From assembly GCA_965153355.1 (NCBI GenBank), contig OZ231126.1, forward strand, positions 53,754,001 through 53,818,000: a DNA stretch of 64,000 nucleotides, given 5' to 3'. The notes below the pieces were generated by a model. That model ran no database searches. It saw only the letters and a program-made list of their open reading frames with translations, and had not been told where the DNA came from. Origin of the DNA: Flaccisagitta enflata. Taxonomy: Eukaryota > Chaetognatha > Sagittoidea > Aphragmophora. The position numbers and the translations under genes were made by a program. Position 1 is the first letter of the stretch. Every line of letters starts with the position of its first letter. Shown in pieces: positions 23,866-35,865 of this stretch.

Positions 23866-24268
23866 GTGTAGGAGACGGCCGCACTTATATAGACGTACGT
23901 TTTCGCATTTTTTCATGTGATACCACGCTTACAATGATTTTTTAATGACATCCCTACCCCTTCACCCAACCCTACCCCTAAACTCAACCCTACCCCTTAT
24001 CTCAAACCTGGCCCTTATCTCAAACCTGGCCCATACACCCTACCCTTAAACCCAAACCCAACCCTTAAACCCAAACCCTACCCTAAACCCAAACCTAACC
24101 CTAAACCCAAAAATAACCCGTAAACCCATACCTTCCCCTAAACTCAACCCTACCCCTAAATCCAACCCTACTCTCATCCCATCCGATTTTTCAACCCTGT
24201 TGAAATTGTTGATTGAACAAACGTTGGAAAGGTAAAAACTTAGTGCGGACGACTCCTACCCGTAGACC
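23866..24268 (+). mobile_element. Telomere-like cargo unit 2
   Basis: Left end AGGTGTAGGAGACGGCCGCA then CTTATATAGACGTACG. Core 23950-24180 has CCCTACCCCTAAACCC-type units. Right end AACTTAGTGCGGACGACTCC, TACCCGTAGACC. The left 80 bp and right 80 bp match unit 3 in inverted orientation base for base with few changes, so the two are copies of one element. Confidence 0.8.
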
Positions 24269-24289
24269 TTTTATTTTACACATTAAAAA

Positions 24290-24800
24290 AGTGTACCTGT
24301 TATTTTTAGCGTGTTAAAATGTGTTAAAATGGGTAAAAAAGTGGTAAAATATGTTAAAATATGTTAAAATTTTTTTAACATTCCTCCCCCTGATTTATAT
24401 ACACGCTTTTCATTTTATAAGAACATGGATTTTTAAAGTGAGCATCAGCGTTCTTATTTTGAGCCCTGTCTTAAGGCTCAAGCGTCGTTCCTTAACAGGT
24501 TCTTATTTTTTAATAAGATATTTTCTTTATAATTATATCATTGTATTATTTCAATGATATAATTTCAGCAATTGTATAAAAAAAAGATTTTATGACATAA
24601 AAAGATATATAAAATAAATATTTAATTAATAATGAATTATCATTTTCAAATCATTATCAGAATAACAATCATTTCAGATTTTTTCATTTAATTCTACTAA
24701 TTTTTAAAAACAATATTATTCTTATTTTCAAATCTGAGGCTCAGCATGTTCTTAAGATGTTCTTATTTTTTGGCCAAATCAGAGGCTGATGTTCTTAAAA
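24290..24800. other. AT-rich spacer, no gene seen
   Basis: Between telomere-like units 2 and 3. Contains GTGTTAAAATGGG runs, then three near-copies of GTTCTTATTTTTTnA and TTGAGCCCTG/TCTGAGGCTCA segments. Nothing gene-like. Confidence 0.45.
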
Positions 24801-24807
24801 ACGGTGT

Positions 24808-25258
24808 TCGGTCTACGTGTAGGAGACGGCCGCACTTAGTTTATACCATTCCAACCTTTGTTTTGTCACCAAATTCAACAGGGTTGAACATTTGGATAGG
24901 TTGGAATTTGGGTTTAGGGGTAGGGTTGGGTTTAGGGGTAGGGTCGGGTTTAGGGGTAGGGTTGGGTTTAGGGGTAGGGTTGGGTTTAGGGGTAGGGTCG
25001 GGTTTAGGGGTAGGGTTGGGTTTAGGGGTAGGGTTGGGTTTAGGGGTAGGGTTGGGTTTAGGGGTTGGGTTGGGTTTTGGGGTTGGGTTGGGTTTTGGGG
25101 CTGGGTTGGGTTTTGGGGTAGGGCTGGGTTTTGGGGTAGGGTTGGATTTTGGGGTAGGGCTGGGTTTAGGGGTAGGGATGTCACCCTAAGTTCATTGACA
25201 GTGGCATCGAAAAAATGCCGAAACATACGTTTACATAAGTGCGGCCGTCTCCTACACC
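24808..25258 (-). mobile_element. Telomere-like cargo unit 3 (inverted copy of unit 2)
   Basis: Bounded by ACGTGTAGGAGACGGCCGCA (24816-24836) and its reverse complement GTGCGGCCGTCTCCTACACC (25220-25241). The core 24905-25180 is a nearly regular array of GGGTTTAGGGGTAGGGTT units (12 or 18 bp) on the plus strand. Long Gly-Val-Leu and Pro-Asn ORFs here come from the repeat. Complete at both ends. Confidence 0.85.
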
Positions 25259-25499
25259 TTTGCCCAGTGTTCTTATAAAAAGAGCGTGTATTATAAGCGG
25301 ATTGACATAGAATTTTTCTCACCTTGGAGTAAGGGCGTTGGATATGTTGGCCCGCTCGATGACGCGATTCCTTTCGTGAACGCGAGGGATGATTTGATGA
25401 TTTTTTATTTTTCAAAGATTTAAGTTTTTTCAGTAATTCAAGACGCTAGTCGTTTTTAAAAGAGAGTTAATTTTTTGCGAATCTGGAGATTAATAATTT

Positions 25500-26440
25500 A
25501 AATTCGATTAAATATTCGATCATTTTTTTCATTTCTTGATCGTCGACGTCGCGATACGCCTTTTTCCACCTTTAACCCCCTTTTTGGCGATTGACAAGGA
25601 TTCGCTAAAGTCCCGTCAGAACGATTGGGAAGAATTAACGACCGACACGGACACGGACCGACTTGGCCGGACACAAGAAACGCCGAAAATTATGACGAAG
25701 GGATCAGCGGTAATGGCTAGGACCGAAGCCCCGCCCACGATAGACTACGCAGGCCGGCGACGATAAAATATACGCGCGTTCGCTAATTACACAATATCTT
25801 CGCCGTTTTCGCATACGTATATACGTTTAAACAATGCAAAAGAACAAACCGATCGGTCGACACGGACAGACGCAAGAGACGCCGACGATTATTGCGTAAA
25901 AAAAAAGCGAAATACTATTTATTCCCTGAAAAATAACCAGCCGTACGGCTTTGACGGAGACACGCCTTCGATAGTATAGCGAACTAGCGGAGTTGTTTTA
26001 AAACAGTTCCTAGCGAAAGATCATACATGATTTGAACAAATGAACAAGGCGCGCATGATCTCTGGTTACACAATCTGGAACGAAAAGGGTCCATTTGCTA
26101 AAACGCAGCATGCGCATCGGCAGCCGCTGCGGATCCGAAGTGACGCAAGCGAACACTGCAGCGAGCCAAATCAAAAACGGGGCAAGAATGTCCCTTTCGC
26201 TAATAGGAAGCGCCCGCATCAGCAGCCGCTGCAGATCCGAGGTGACGTCACTGTACGCTCCAGCGAACCCGGTAATATTTCTTTAAAAAAGGTCCCTTTC
26301 GATAAAAACAGCGCCAACATCAGCATCAGTAGCAGCAGCAGCGACAGATCCGTACGTGACGACTCGGTCACCCCAATTTTTTTGCGAAAGACCGTTTTTA
26401 TTCACATATCGCTAAGGGGAGCCTAAGACAATTACTTTTT
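25500..26440. other. CpG-rich region with ~100-bp tandem repeats
   Basis: Sharply richer in CpG than its surroundings. Contains two related CGACACGGACnGAC segments (25640 and 25858) and three ~100-bp tandem units at 26088-26380, each with GGTCCnTTTnCTAA, a CATCaGCAGCCGCTGC block, GATCCGaggTGACG and GCGAAC; the second carries a palindromic TGACGTCA (26244). The ORF at 26040-26426 spans the repeats but has no recognisable domain. It could be a promoter/CpG-type region or repeat sequence. Confidence 0.45.
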
Positions 26441-27370
26441 CGGTCTTTCGCCAAAAATGACGAAATTTTTCCATTTTTTTCCCTTATTATCGTCTCGTTT
26501 CGCTTATTTTCGCTTTGTTTTGCCTTTCGCTAGGAAAATAACCGAATCGTTGCCTTTCGCGAACAGGTTTTCCTACAGTGGAAATAAGTGATTTTGCCCA
26601 TAAAAATCCACTTTTTTCAATGATTTGCTGATCCCCACCTTACCATGACAATGAAGTTTTGCTTAACAAATCCGCAGTATATTACCAACATCCTCTGAAA
26701 ATTTAAAGACTTTTTGCCAAGTAGATTAGGATTTATAAAGGTTAGGGCGGTTACCTGAAGGGTGACTTTGGCTCAAAATTTAAAATTCCTCCGCCATCTA
26801 ACCATACATGCTATACGGCATTTGAGCAGTAAATCAGACAAGCAGAAGTTGGTATTTGAAACCCGCATGGCAACACAATGGTCAAGTATATGAAAGCAAT
26901 TTTACGCCCATTGAAACTCTATAGTGTTGCTGTGTGAGTTTTTTTCCAGATACAAATCCCCGCTTGCCTCAATTCCTTTCAAAATACGACTTAGAGTGCA
27001 TGGTTAGTTGGCTGAGGCGTTCTAAAATTTGACCACATTTGACCCTCCAGGTAGCCTCCCTAATAAAGGTTTAACATAACTCAATTTGATTTAAAGACAG
27101 TGTATTTTACTCTATAAATCCATACAAAAAACAGCAAAAAATCTTTTTCGCTTCATTGCCAAGTTTGATGTCACTGGAGTGATCTCTGACTTGGTAACAA
27201 AAAAAGGCTACAAAAGCTTTTTTTACCCCACATACGCACCCTGTAAAAGGTTGCTGATTGAATTCAAACTCGCTCATGGGCTAATTTTAGTCAGGATTCC
27301 CGGTTGCAAAAAGCTTAAAGAAAATTTTTAAAAATGGAAACCTCACTGATTTTTGCACATTTTGACCTAA
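26441..27370. other. No gene seen
   Basis: Unremarkable AT-rich sequence. No long ORF, microsatellite or clear repeat. Confidence 0.4.
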
Positions 27371-27378
27371 CTTGAGCC

Positions 27379-27948
27379 AAAACAAGGCCAACACCTATAA
27401 GTCGCGTGCGAGACTTAAATAATTACTTTATTACATAACCACATAACTAAAATGACTTTCATTGAATTCAATTGATATAAGATGACTAAAAATGATTAAA
27501 AATGACCTAAAATGACTTAAAATGACCTATATTGACTTGAATTGACCTAAAATAACTAAAATGACCCAGTGACTAAAATGACTTAAATTGACTTAAATTG
27601 ACTTAAATTGACTTAAAATGACTTTAAATGACTTAAATTGACCTAGAATGACTTAAATTGAACTTAACTGACCTAATTTGACTTATATTAACCTAAAATC
27701 ACCAAAATGCTGAAAACTATTAAAATAACTCAAATGACATATATTGACTTAAACTGACTTTAAATGACCCAAAATGACTTAAAATGATCTAATTTGACTT
27801 TAAATGACCTAATTTACCTAGAACTAGTTAGTAGGAATAAAACGGATAAAAAAAGTAAAGTGTGACCGACCGACCGACCAACTGACCAACCGACCGACCG
27901 ACCGACGGACAAAGCGGGGTGTAGAGTCGCGTAGCACGCGACTAAAAA
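27379..27948 (+). mobile_element. Complete hairpin-ended element with ~10-bp internal array
   Basis: Starts AAAACAAGGCCAACACCTAT and AAGTCGCGTGCGAGACTTAA. The core is a long degenerate array of AATGACTTAA / AATTGACCTA units (27470-27830). Then come CCGACCGACC repeats and CAAAGCGGGGTGTAGAGTCG, ending in the hairpin AGTCGCGT-AGC-ACGCGACT followed by AAAAA. A short complete copy in reverse orientation lies at 60610-60796, so both ends are defined. Confidence 0.75.
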
Positions 27949-27949
27949 T

Positions 27950-28959
27950 TAGAAACAGTTTTTTGTGCTAAAAAACAGCTATTTTTCTTTAAGGAATGGT
28001 ATAAAATGAAAGATTTTAGACCTTTTTTTTCACAGAAACATAAAGAACTAATAGCAATTGATACTTGAGTGAACCCAGAACGATTTTGAACAGTTCTACG
28101 AGGTTCAAAACTTGCGTTAGAATCCTCAAAAATGAAAAATGACCCAAAACCAAAAAATTCTAAACACTGATATTTTAAAACAGTTTTTAAGGGTAAAATA
28201 TGCTATCAGTGTGAATTTCATTTATGTACTAAAAAAGATATGCATGTTATGGGCAAAAAACGCGAAACCGCAATATGCAAATGAGATCAAATGCAGATTT
28301 TAAAAAATGGCAAAATTTGTGTAAAAACACAAAAAATTGAATCAGCATAGTGCAAATGATCAAAATACATCAAAATAAGTCAAAGTTAACCAAAAAATGT
28401 AAAAAAAATTACTGTTTTGTACCAAAAAACCAGGAGTGTAAAAAATTGAGCGGCTTTTAATTTTATTCCCCCCCCCTGCATTTGATTTTCTTCCCCGCGA
28501 CGTGTCATGTTGGGTTAGAAAATCTTTGATTTTCTCCCCCTCAAAGCTATGGGAAAGTATATTTTATGTTTGAATAGTGTTAGATTGTGTTGTTGTAATT
28601 AAATTTTACCTTTGGTACTAACAAAAGTATTGAATCTTAAAAAAATTCTTTTTTTCTTTTTTTCAAGCTTTTGATTTTCTTCCCTATCTCCAAACCATTT
28701 GATTTTATTCCCCCCCCCCCCACCAGGGAAGAGAATACTCAACATTATACACGCCTGCAAAAAACACAATTTTTTACATAATATACCGTTTCTAATTTTT
28801 TTGGCTCAAGTTAGGTCAAAATGAATATCAGAATCGTGTTCTACAGCCTTTTTGAGTTCCCTGAGCAAAAAACTGAGATGTCATCTTTTTTTTTAAACCC
28901 TTAAAATTGAGATTTTCTCTAACCGGAATCCTGACCGATTTGGCTTATTTTGGGTTACT
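27950..28959. other. No gene seen
   Basis: AT-rich. Includes C-runs at 28469 and 28711 next to TTGATTTTCTTCCCC segments; the reverse of these segments occurs near 4450-4710, so part of it is an old dispersed repeat. Confidence 0.4.
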
Positions 28960-29217
28960 TCACAATATGCACTGCCCATATTGGGTGTAAACGACATATC
29001 CTGGGCCTCTCACCGACGTAAATTGACCCGGCTCCAAGTAGTCGCCCATGATCTTTTCTGCTGGATGAGCAAAATCCTCAGTTACTCTTGCACCCGAAAC
29101 TCTTTGTTCATTGGGCAGGGTAAGAGTCACAAACCCCATGTCCAGGGGCGTAGGAGAAGATATTGCCACTACTGCCATGGCAGTAACCTTTGTTGGGACA
29201 CCAAAGTTGTCGGAACA
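28960..29217 (-). pseudogene. Possible single terminal exon or fragment, 85 codons
   Basis: From an acceptor-like AAAAAGCAG at 29218, one frame is open on the minus strand for 85 codons to TGA at 28960. It reads CSDNFGVPTK, SPTPLDMGFVTLTLPNEQ, EKIMGDYLEPGQ and ends YTQYGQCIL. Composition looks protein-like rather than repetitive, but the py-tract is A-interrupted and no upstream exon was found. Family not recognised; an isolated gene fragment is as likely as a live exon. Confidence 0.35.
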
Positions 29218-29309
29218 CTGCTTTTTAAAAAAAAAATGACAAGGAGGATAGGAAAGAAAAATATAAGGTAGAAAGGTAAAGAAAAGAAAAAAAATGAAGA
29301 AAATAAAAA

Positions 29310-29413
<104 letters not shown>

Positions 29414-29699
29414 AAAATGATGCAAAAACCAATCTTTTATGTTTAGGTCAATATAGAAACCATCATGAGATGTTGATTGATCAGGTTTAGGTCAATATAG
29501 AAACCATCATGAGATGTTGATTGATCAAAAATAATTTGTTTACTGATCAAAAAAATAGTTTATTACTATAATACAGCAGAAATCACTGTTTTTTAAGTTC
29601 TAAGGCAAAAACCATTAATTAAGTACCTGTTGGGACACCAATTTGGGGTGGCAGTACTAAAAAATCTAACTCCCCTACGGCCCTGCCCATGTACCCATC

Positions 29700-30420
29700 C
29701 TCAGTAAGGTTTACATGTGATCGGCGGACGGACCGACAGGTTTACATAAAGAGTCAAGAGATCGGCTGTATTATGCCATTGTTTACTTGGACTCAAACCC
29801 ATCAATCAAGGAAGACAATTTACCAACTGAAACGTTTTTGATGAAGTAAAAATAACTTATCTTACATCACGCTACAAATCTTTTAAATCATTCGACTCCG
29901 CGCGAGCAAAAGTAGACTTTCTTTTAAAGACATTTCTTTTTCTTGCCCCATTTCAGAGGAGAAGAAAACAAGGCCGTATGTATAGGCTCCCCCCCCCCCG
30001 GGGGGGGGACGGTGGCAGTAGAGGAAAAAAACGCTCATATGTAATTTTAAAGATTACGGACGGACGGACGGACCAAAACGGCATGTTCTAAAGTCGCGTG
30101 TTCGCTTTTTCTTGCCCCATTTCAGAGGAGAAGAAAACAAGGCCGTATGTATACGCTCCCCCCCCCCCCGTCGCAGACGGGTGGGCGGTGGCAGTAGAGA
30201 AAAAAACGCTCAGAATTTGTAAAGATTACCGACGGACGGACGGACGGACCAACATGGCGTGTTCGCGACTTAAAACAAGGCCGGATACACGGCTACCGAA
30301 GTCGCGTGCAGGTGGGCAGGGGCCATATATGAGGTCAATAGACCATTTAGGCAATAGCTGTAGGGCCAAACAAATAAAATCATAAAAAAAAGTAAAACGT
30401 GACCGACCAATAGGCAGTAA
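29700..30420. repeat. Partial hairpin-ended elements in tandem
   Basis: 29937-30090 and 30105-30265 are a tandem pair sharing TTTCTTGCCCCATTTCAGAG, AAACAAGGCCGTATGTATA, a poly-C run and GACGGACGGACGGACC. A third partial copy starts AAAACAAGGCCGGATACACG at 30273 and ends in GTAAAACGTGACCGACC without a 3' hairpin. The first copy contains a C10-G9 run that could form a hairpin. Confidence 0.6.
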
Positions 30421-30969
30421 TCAACGCAATTCTAAAATCTTCCTTTTAATCGATGGGAAACCATTTATGATTTTCAAGCAGGTCTAGGTTACCCGGATCT
30501 CTTCGCGATTTTTGAGTTTAAAGCAAAATTAGCTTGAATGGGCAATTCTTTAATAAACTTCTGAATTCATGGTGTGTATCTTTTTCTTCAGTCATGTGTA
30601 TTTCGTAAATTTACGCTTGGTGCAATGTGTATACTTGGTCATAATCAATATTTTGACGAAATGAATAACACTTTTGTGACTAGGCCATGTTCAATTGAAC
30701 ATAGTCTTGCTTACGACTTATACTTAATTCCATTTGTTTTTTATGATTGAGTTGAAACGTAATCAAACTTAAAACCTTCGATATTTTCTTGCTGTGAACT
30801 TGCAACTCTGAAAACTTTTTTGACCTTTCATCGATTTTGCATCTGGATTTTCTGACCTTTCATGTACACCCTTCGAAATGAGTTGGGAACATCCTAAAAC
30901 TGCCTTTCTGATATATGATACAAATTTCATCGATCGCTATGATGATTTCAATGTCACTTGACTTGATAA

Positions 30970-31240
30970 TTGTTGCTTTTCACGAAGAGTACTATCTTGC
31001 TAATAAGTATATCACCATCTAAAAAGAAGCATTAACTTTGGAAGTGTGTTTCTCCTAAACGAATAAAGCTAAAATTACCAAATTGGTCGCATTTTAAAGA
31101 GTTTAAACAAATATTCAAAATGAGACCAATCTGGTAATTGTAGCTTTATTCGTTTAGGAGCTGTACTCTTCCAAAATTGATGCTTCTGTTCAGATGGTGA
31201 CATATTTATTAGCGAGATAGTAACATGTTGCTATTCTTGA
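30970..31240. repeat. Fold-back element
   Basis: CTCCTAAACGAATAAAGCTA at 31051-31070 faces TAGCTTTATTCGTTTAGGAG at 31141-31160. The arms extend outward through AAGCATTAA / TTGATGCTTC and CACCATCT / AGATGGTG to TATCTTGCTAATAAGTATAT. Contains TGAGACCAATCTGGTAATTG. Confidence 0.75.
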
Positions 31241-31259
31241 GGTTGTTTTTTGTTGTTTT

Positions 31260-31837
31260 TGTTGTAGCCAGACATACAGATTGTGGAGAAGCGGGAAGCG
31301 CCGCTTCTCGGAAGCAGGGTGACAGAGTCGGAAGATCATGCACAATGGCATGAGAAAAGAATAAAGTTATGCTTTTGAAGAGCACTCAAACTGTTTTCAC
31401 AAGTCTTTTCTTTATTGAACAATCTTATAACTCTGGTTTTTCCTAAATTCTCCCATCTTTAAGATTAATTTGAGAAAAATTTACTTGATTTTTGTAGAAG
31501 TCTGCTATTTCAGACTGTATTCTGGTTGTCGGAATCTTTCAGAGCCATATTCCTGCTTCCCGGAAGCTTGGAAGAATATCAATATCTGGTTGTAGCTGTT
31601 GCTTTTGTTTGTAGTTGTTGGTCTTCACAAAGGGTACTAATCTGTAGCTGTTCTTGTGGTTGTTTCTGTTTTGTTTTTTGTTGTAGCAGTTAATTTAGTA
31701 TTCATTGTTGCATTCATTGTAGGCTACTTGTAGCAGTGGTCATCCACGTCGTTGTTTTCGTTGTCCTAAAGTGTATGGTTAAATCCGAATCTCGTCTTTC
31801 TCGCGGGAGAAATGTGACCATTTCCATCACAGATAAT
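31260..31837. other. No gene seen; inverted GGAAGC words
   Basis: GT-rich TTGTAGTTGTTG words and several GGAAGC / GCTTCC stretches near 31290-31320 and 31550-31570. Nothing coding. Confidence 0.35.
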
Positions 31838-31840
31838 AGT

Positions 31841-32118
31841 AGCTCTAAAATCTGGTGATGATCAGATACAATTTACTCATACCCGCAACCCCACCCCTTT
31901 CCCATTATAGCTCTAAAATCTGGTGATGATCAGATACAGTTTACTCATGCCCGCAACCCCACCCCTTTCCCATTATAGCTCTAAAATCTGGTGATGATCA
32001 GATACAATTTACTCATGGCCGCAACCGCACCCCTTTCCCATTATAGCTCTAAAATCTGGTGATGATCAGATACAGTTTACTCATGCGCCCGCAACCCCAC
32101 CCCCCCCTTTTCCCATTA
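31841..32118. repeat. 68-bp tandem repeat, four units
   Basis: AGCTCTAAAATCTGGTGATG starts at 31841, 31909, 31977 and 32045, exactly 68 bp apart. Each unit ends CCCGCAACCCCACCCCTTTC. Near-identical units imply recent expansion. Confidence 0.95.
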
Positions 32119-32221
32119 TAAAAAATCCCTCCTGTACATTTTATATGGGATATGGGGGGGGGGGGGGGGGGGGGCGGGCATGGGTTAACTTCATTTGATC
32201 GCCACCAGATTTGAGGGTCAT

Positions 32222-32795
32222 CATCTACCCTGTCATCAAATACAACTGTAACGAAAGAAATCTTTATTATGCTCAAAGTGTCAATATTGAAAAATTCTGT
32301 TTTGTATTCTCCAAAAGCACATAACCTACCATTTATTCATGCAAAATTTCAAAGCACTGGCTCAAGCGGTTTGGTTTCCATATGATTTCCAAATTTGACA
32401 AGATTTACTTCAAAAACATCAATTTTTAGCATTTTTTTATGTAAAAACTGTTCTTAATTCATGAAAATTGAATAAAAATGACCAGATTAGTCAAGAATAC
32501 TTGTTAATACATCAATTTTTATCATCTTGCAGAAAATTTTCACAATTGAAAAAATTTGAGCAAACATTCAAAAATTTTCTGAATCAAAATTTGTTTGAAT
32601 TCAACTAGCAACTTTTTCATTCAAATAGGTATTGTGGCCAAACCACTTAAGCCAGAGTTTTGCAATTTTGCATGAAAAAATGGTAGATCATTTGCTATCA
32701 GAAGATACAAAGCTGAATTTTTCAATATAAATACTTTAGGCACTATAAAGGTTTCTTTCGTTACAGTTGTAATTGATGGCAGGGTATGATATGAT
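32222..32795. mobile_element. Fold-back MITE-like element with TACCCTG ends
   Basis: Left end CTACCCTGTCATCAAATACA then ACTGTAACGAAAGAAATC. The right end is the inverse (GTTTCTTTCGTTACAGTTGT, AATTGATGGCAGGGTA). Shares its terminal consensus with the element at 57629-58394. Inner arms pair around CTTAAGC/GCTCAAGCGG. No ORF; TA target duplication is plausible. Confidence 0.7.
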
Positions 32796-32854
32796 GGAAA
32801 TGGACTTATTTCTCCCACGAGGCCAGGGAGACCAGATTCGAATATGACCATACT

Positions 32855-33080
32855 ATGTCACCCTGTTCTACAGTCTACACCCATAATATGCTCGTAATAA
32901 TCAACCCCATTTTGTGCGCGTGCTCAGTTTTGCGTAGGTTCCGTTTACTTACAGCAGACGTGTTCTTGAATTTGGGCGAATTCCTGAGGCGAAAGTTTGG
33001 CCCAATGAAGATCCGTCATGGTGGAAATAGACGATAAAGAATCTGGTATAAAAATGAAATGGCGGAAAACTGTTATAGCA
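32855..33080. other. No gene seen
   Basis: Short ORFs on both strands only; no recognisable protein. Confidence 0.35.
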
Positions 33081-33432
33081 ATTTGCATGTTCCATTTGCA
33101 TAATTAGAGGCCTATCTACTAGCAAAACCAATTTGGACTTTATCTACGTCATCAATGTTGTAGTTGTATAGAATGTTGTATAGAATGTTGTATAGAATGT
33201 TGTATAGAATGTTGTATAGAATGTTGTAGTTGTATAGAATGACTATAATTGTATAGAATGACTATAATTGATAGTTGTACAGAATGACTATAATTGATGG
33301 TAGAAATTTCTCTCACAACTATAATAATCAATTCTATGCAGCTACAACATTGATAACGTTCTGACTAGATCCAGTTCAAATTGATTTTCCAAGTAGAGGG
33401 GCCTCTAATTATGCAAATGGGACATGAAAATT
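33080..33432. repeat. Fold-back element with internal 12-bp tandem
   Basis: Arms of about 100 bp: CCATTTGCATAATTAGAGGC at 33091-33110 is the inverse of GCCTCTAATTATGCAAATGG at 33401-33420, and both continue to ATCAATGTTGTAG / CTACAACATTGAT. The loop contains five GTTGTATAGAAT units (33158-33225) and two TGACTATAATTG units. Confidence 0.8.
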
Positions 33433-33439
33433 ACTCTGA

Positions 33440-34150
33440 GACAATTATTTTTCCAAGTCTCTCGGTTGACTGTTAACTGTCTGTGTGTTATCCATAGAGT
33501 GCATGTGGGTAGATTTACTAAATAAAGCCCCTGCTCAACCAAACTCGCCTACGTTATAAAGAAGTTTTGAAAAATGAAGTTTAGGAACTTTTTTCTGCAA
33601 AGCACTATTTTGCTGCATCAACAAGTTAGTCTGTTATGTGCATGAACACGGTCTGTTTTGAGAAGTAATTTTTGTAATTTTGACGACCGGCATCTTGCGT
33701 ACCGTGAAAAAAAAATTGTTGTCAGTCTTCTTTGATTTGAGGTTTGGGGCTAATTTCTTTTTAATTCTATATCCAAATCGGTGCTTTTTTCACTCTTTTT
33801 TTTTCAGTTTCTCAATTCTAAGAGAAAAGAAAATCGTCTAGGGGTCGACGCGAACGCCCGAAAGGTCAGCTTCCCCCATGGCTTCTTTTTTCTTCTACCA
33901 CTTTTTTTCACGATTTTTCCTTCCGCTTCACTTTTTTCTACGTTGTCCTAAAGCTTTTACACATCGAAGGAAATCATAAATTTCAGAAAAAACGCAAATG
34001 AGTTACGTGTATATATCTGCCTTTTTTCATTTTTGATGAATCGCTTCAATTATTTTTAATTGGAAGTTGAAAATTCCAGGCCCATTGGATTCCAAACGCG
34101 CGGTTTGCTTTTGTGCGGATATTTTTGCATGTGTTTTTATTCATTCGGTA
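33440..34150. other. No gene seen
   Basis: T-rich sequence with no supported exon. Short ORFs leading into the GTT tract are repeat-extended. Confidence 0.35.
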
Positions 34151-34157
34151 ATTTCAG

Positions 34158-34308
<151 letters not shown>

Positions 34309-34708
34309 GCACGCTTATTGAAGATTCTCCCTCTTGTTGTTGTCGGTTGCAGCGATGTCGTCACACGATTCAGTTTCCGACGCACTGAACTGCCTTACAC
34401 AGATTTCCGGTGCACTAAATCGCGCTACATCCGTCGCGTTCGTAAAATACTGATCATTGCATTGGTTGAACTTAAATCAAAAGCTGAAAAAAGAAGCACC
34501 TCTTAATGTTTCTTCGCTTTACGTGAACGAGTTGTGTGGTTTGCTTGATCATTTGTTTTGATTGAGTTTTAATGAGCAAATTTTCGTTTTTACGTCATTT
34601 CTGTTCCCATTACGTAAACTAGTTTTTAGGAGAAATTTTTTTTTTCTCTTTCTTGTAGCCTGAAAACAGAATAAGAACGAAAGATCGTACATATGATGGG
34701 AGAAAGAT

Positions 34709-34709
<1 letters not shown>

Positions 34710-34801
<92 letters not shown>
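34710..34801. repeat. (GA)n microsatellite
   Basis: Pure GA run of about 46 units. Confidence 0.95.
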
Positions 34802-34805
<4 letters not shown>

Positions 34806-35027
34806 CGTGAGAGGAGGAAGAGCAGGATAACTGGGAGCCAATGGAGGAAGAGGAGAGGTGTGAGAAAGATGAAGATGAGGGAGATGGACAGATAGGAAAG
34901 AACTGCTACCGGGAGAAGAAAAGAATAACTACATAAAAAAGCGTCAAAAACTTAAAAACAAATTCATAAAATCTGTTGAGCATGAAATGCGACAATCACA
35001 GTTACAGAAGACAGGTGAGGGTTGCAA

Positions 35028-35511
<484 letters not shown>

Positions 35512-35865
35512 TGTGTGTGTGTTTGCGCTTGAATTTTTGCAAGATTTTATCTCAGTAAGTAAGACTCTTGCCTTATAAGGGAAAAAGATTTGCATAAGAA
35601 AAAGATTTTTCAAAGAAATTCAAAAACATTTTTTTGAGGAAAAAAGTAATTCATTCTTTCTTTCCTGAAGAGGAAAGAAAAACTTTGTTTCGACTTCGAG
35701 CGAGAAAAAGATTTTACCGAATGAATTAATATTTGTTATTTGCGAGTCGCGCAACAAACTTAATTCGGTCACTCTCTTACTTAATCTTCGTAAGTGGCTT
35801 TTAGAACATTTCCGCTAACACTCTCTCTCTCTCTCTCTCTCTCTTTCTTTTTTTGCGCAATTTGT

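Noticed and set aside
22905-25190. True telomere or chromosome fusion
   Set aside because: Arrays are degenerate, short, occur in both orientations and are bounded by inverted motifs with flanking sequence on both sides.
24746-25415. ORFs of Gly-Leu-Gly-Val and Pro-Leu-Asn-Pro repeats
   Set aside because: Periodic translation of the telomere-like array inside an inverted-repeat unit; no splice or start context.
30098-30385. 95-aa ORF at 30.1 kb
   Set aside because: Crosses a poly-C run, a GGAC repeat and repeat ends; composite of repeats.
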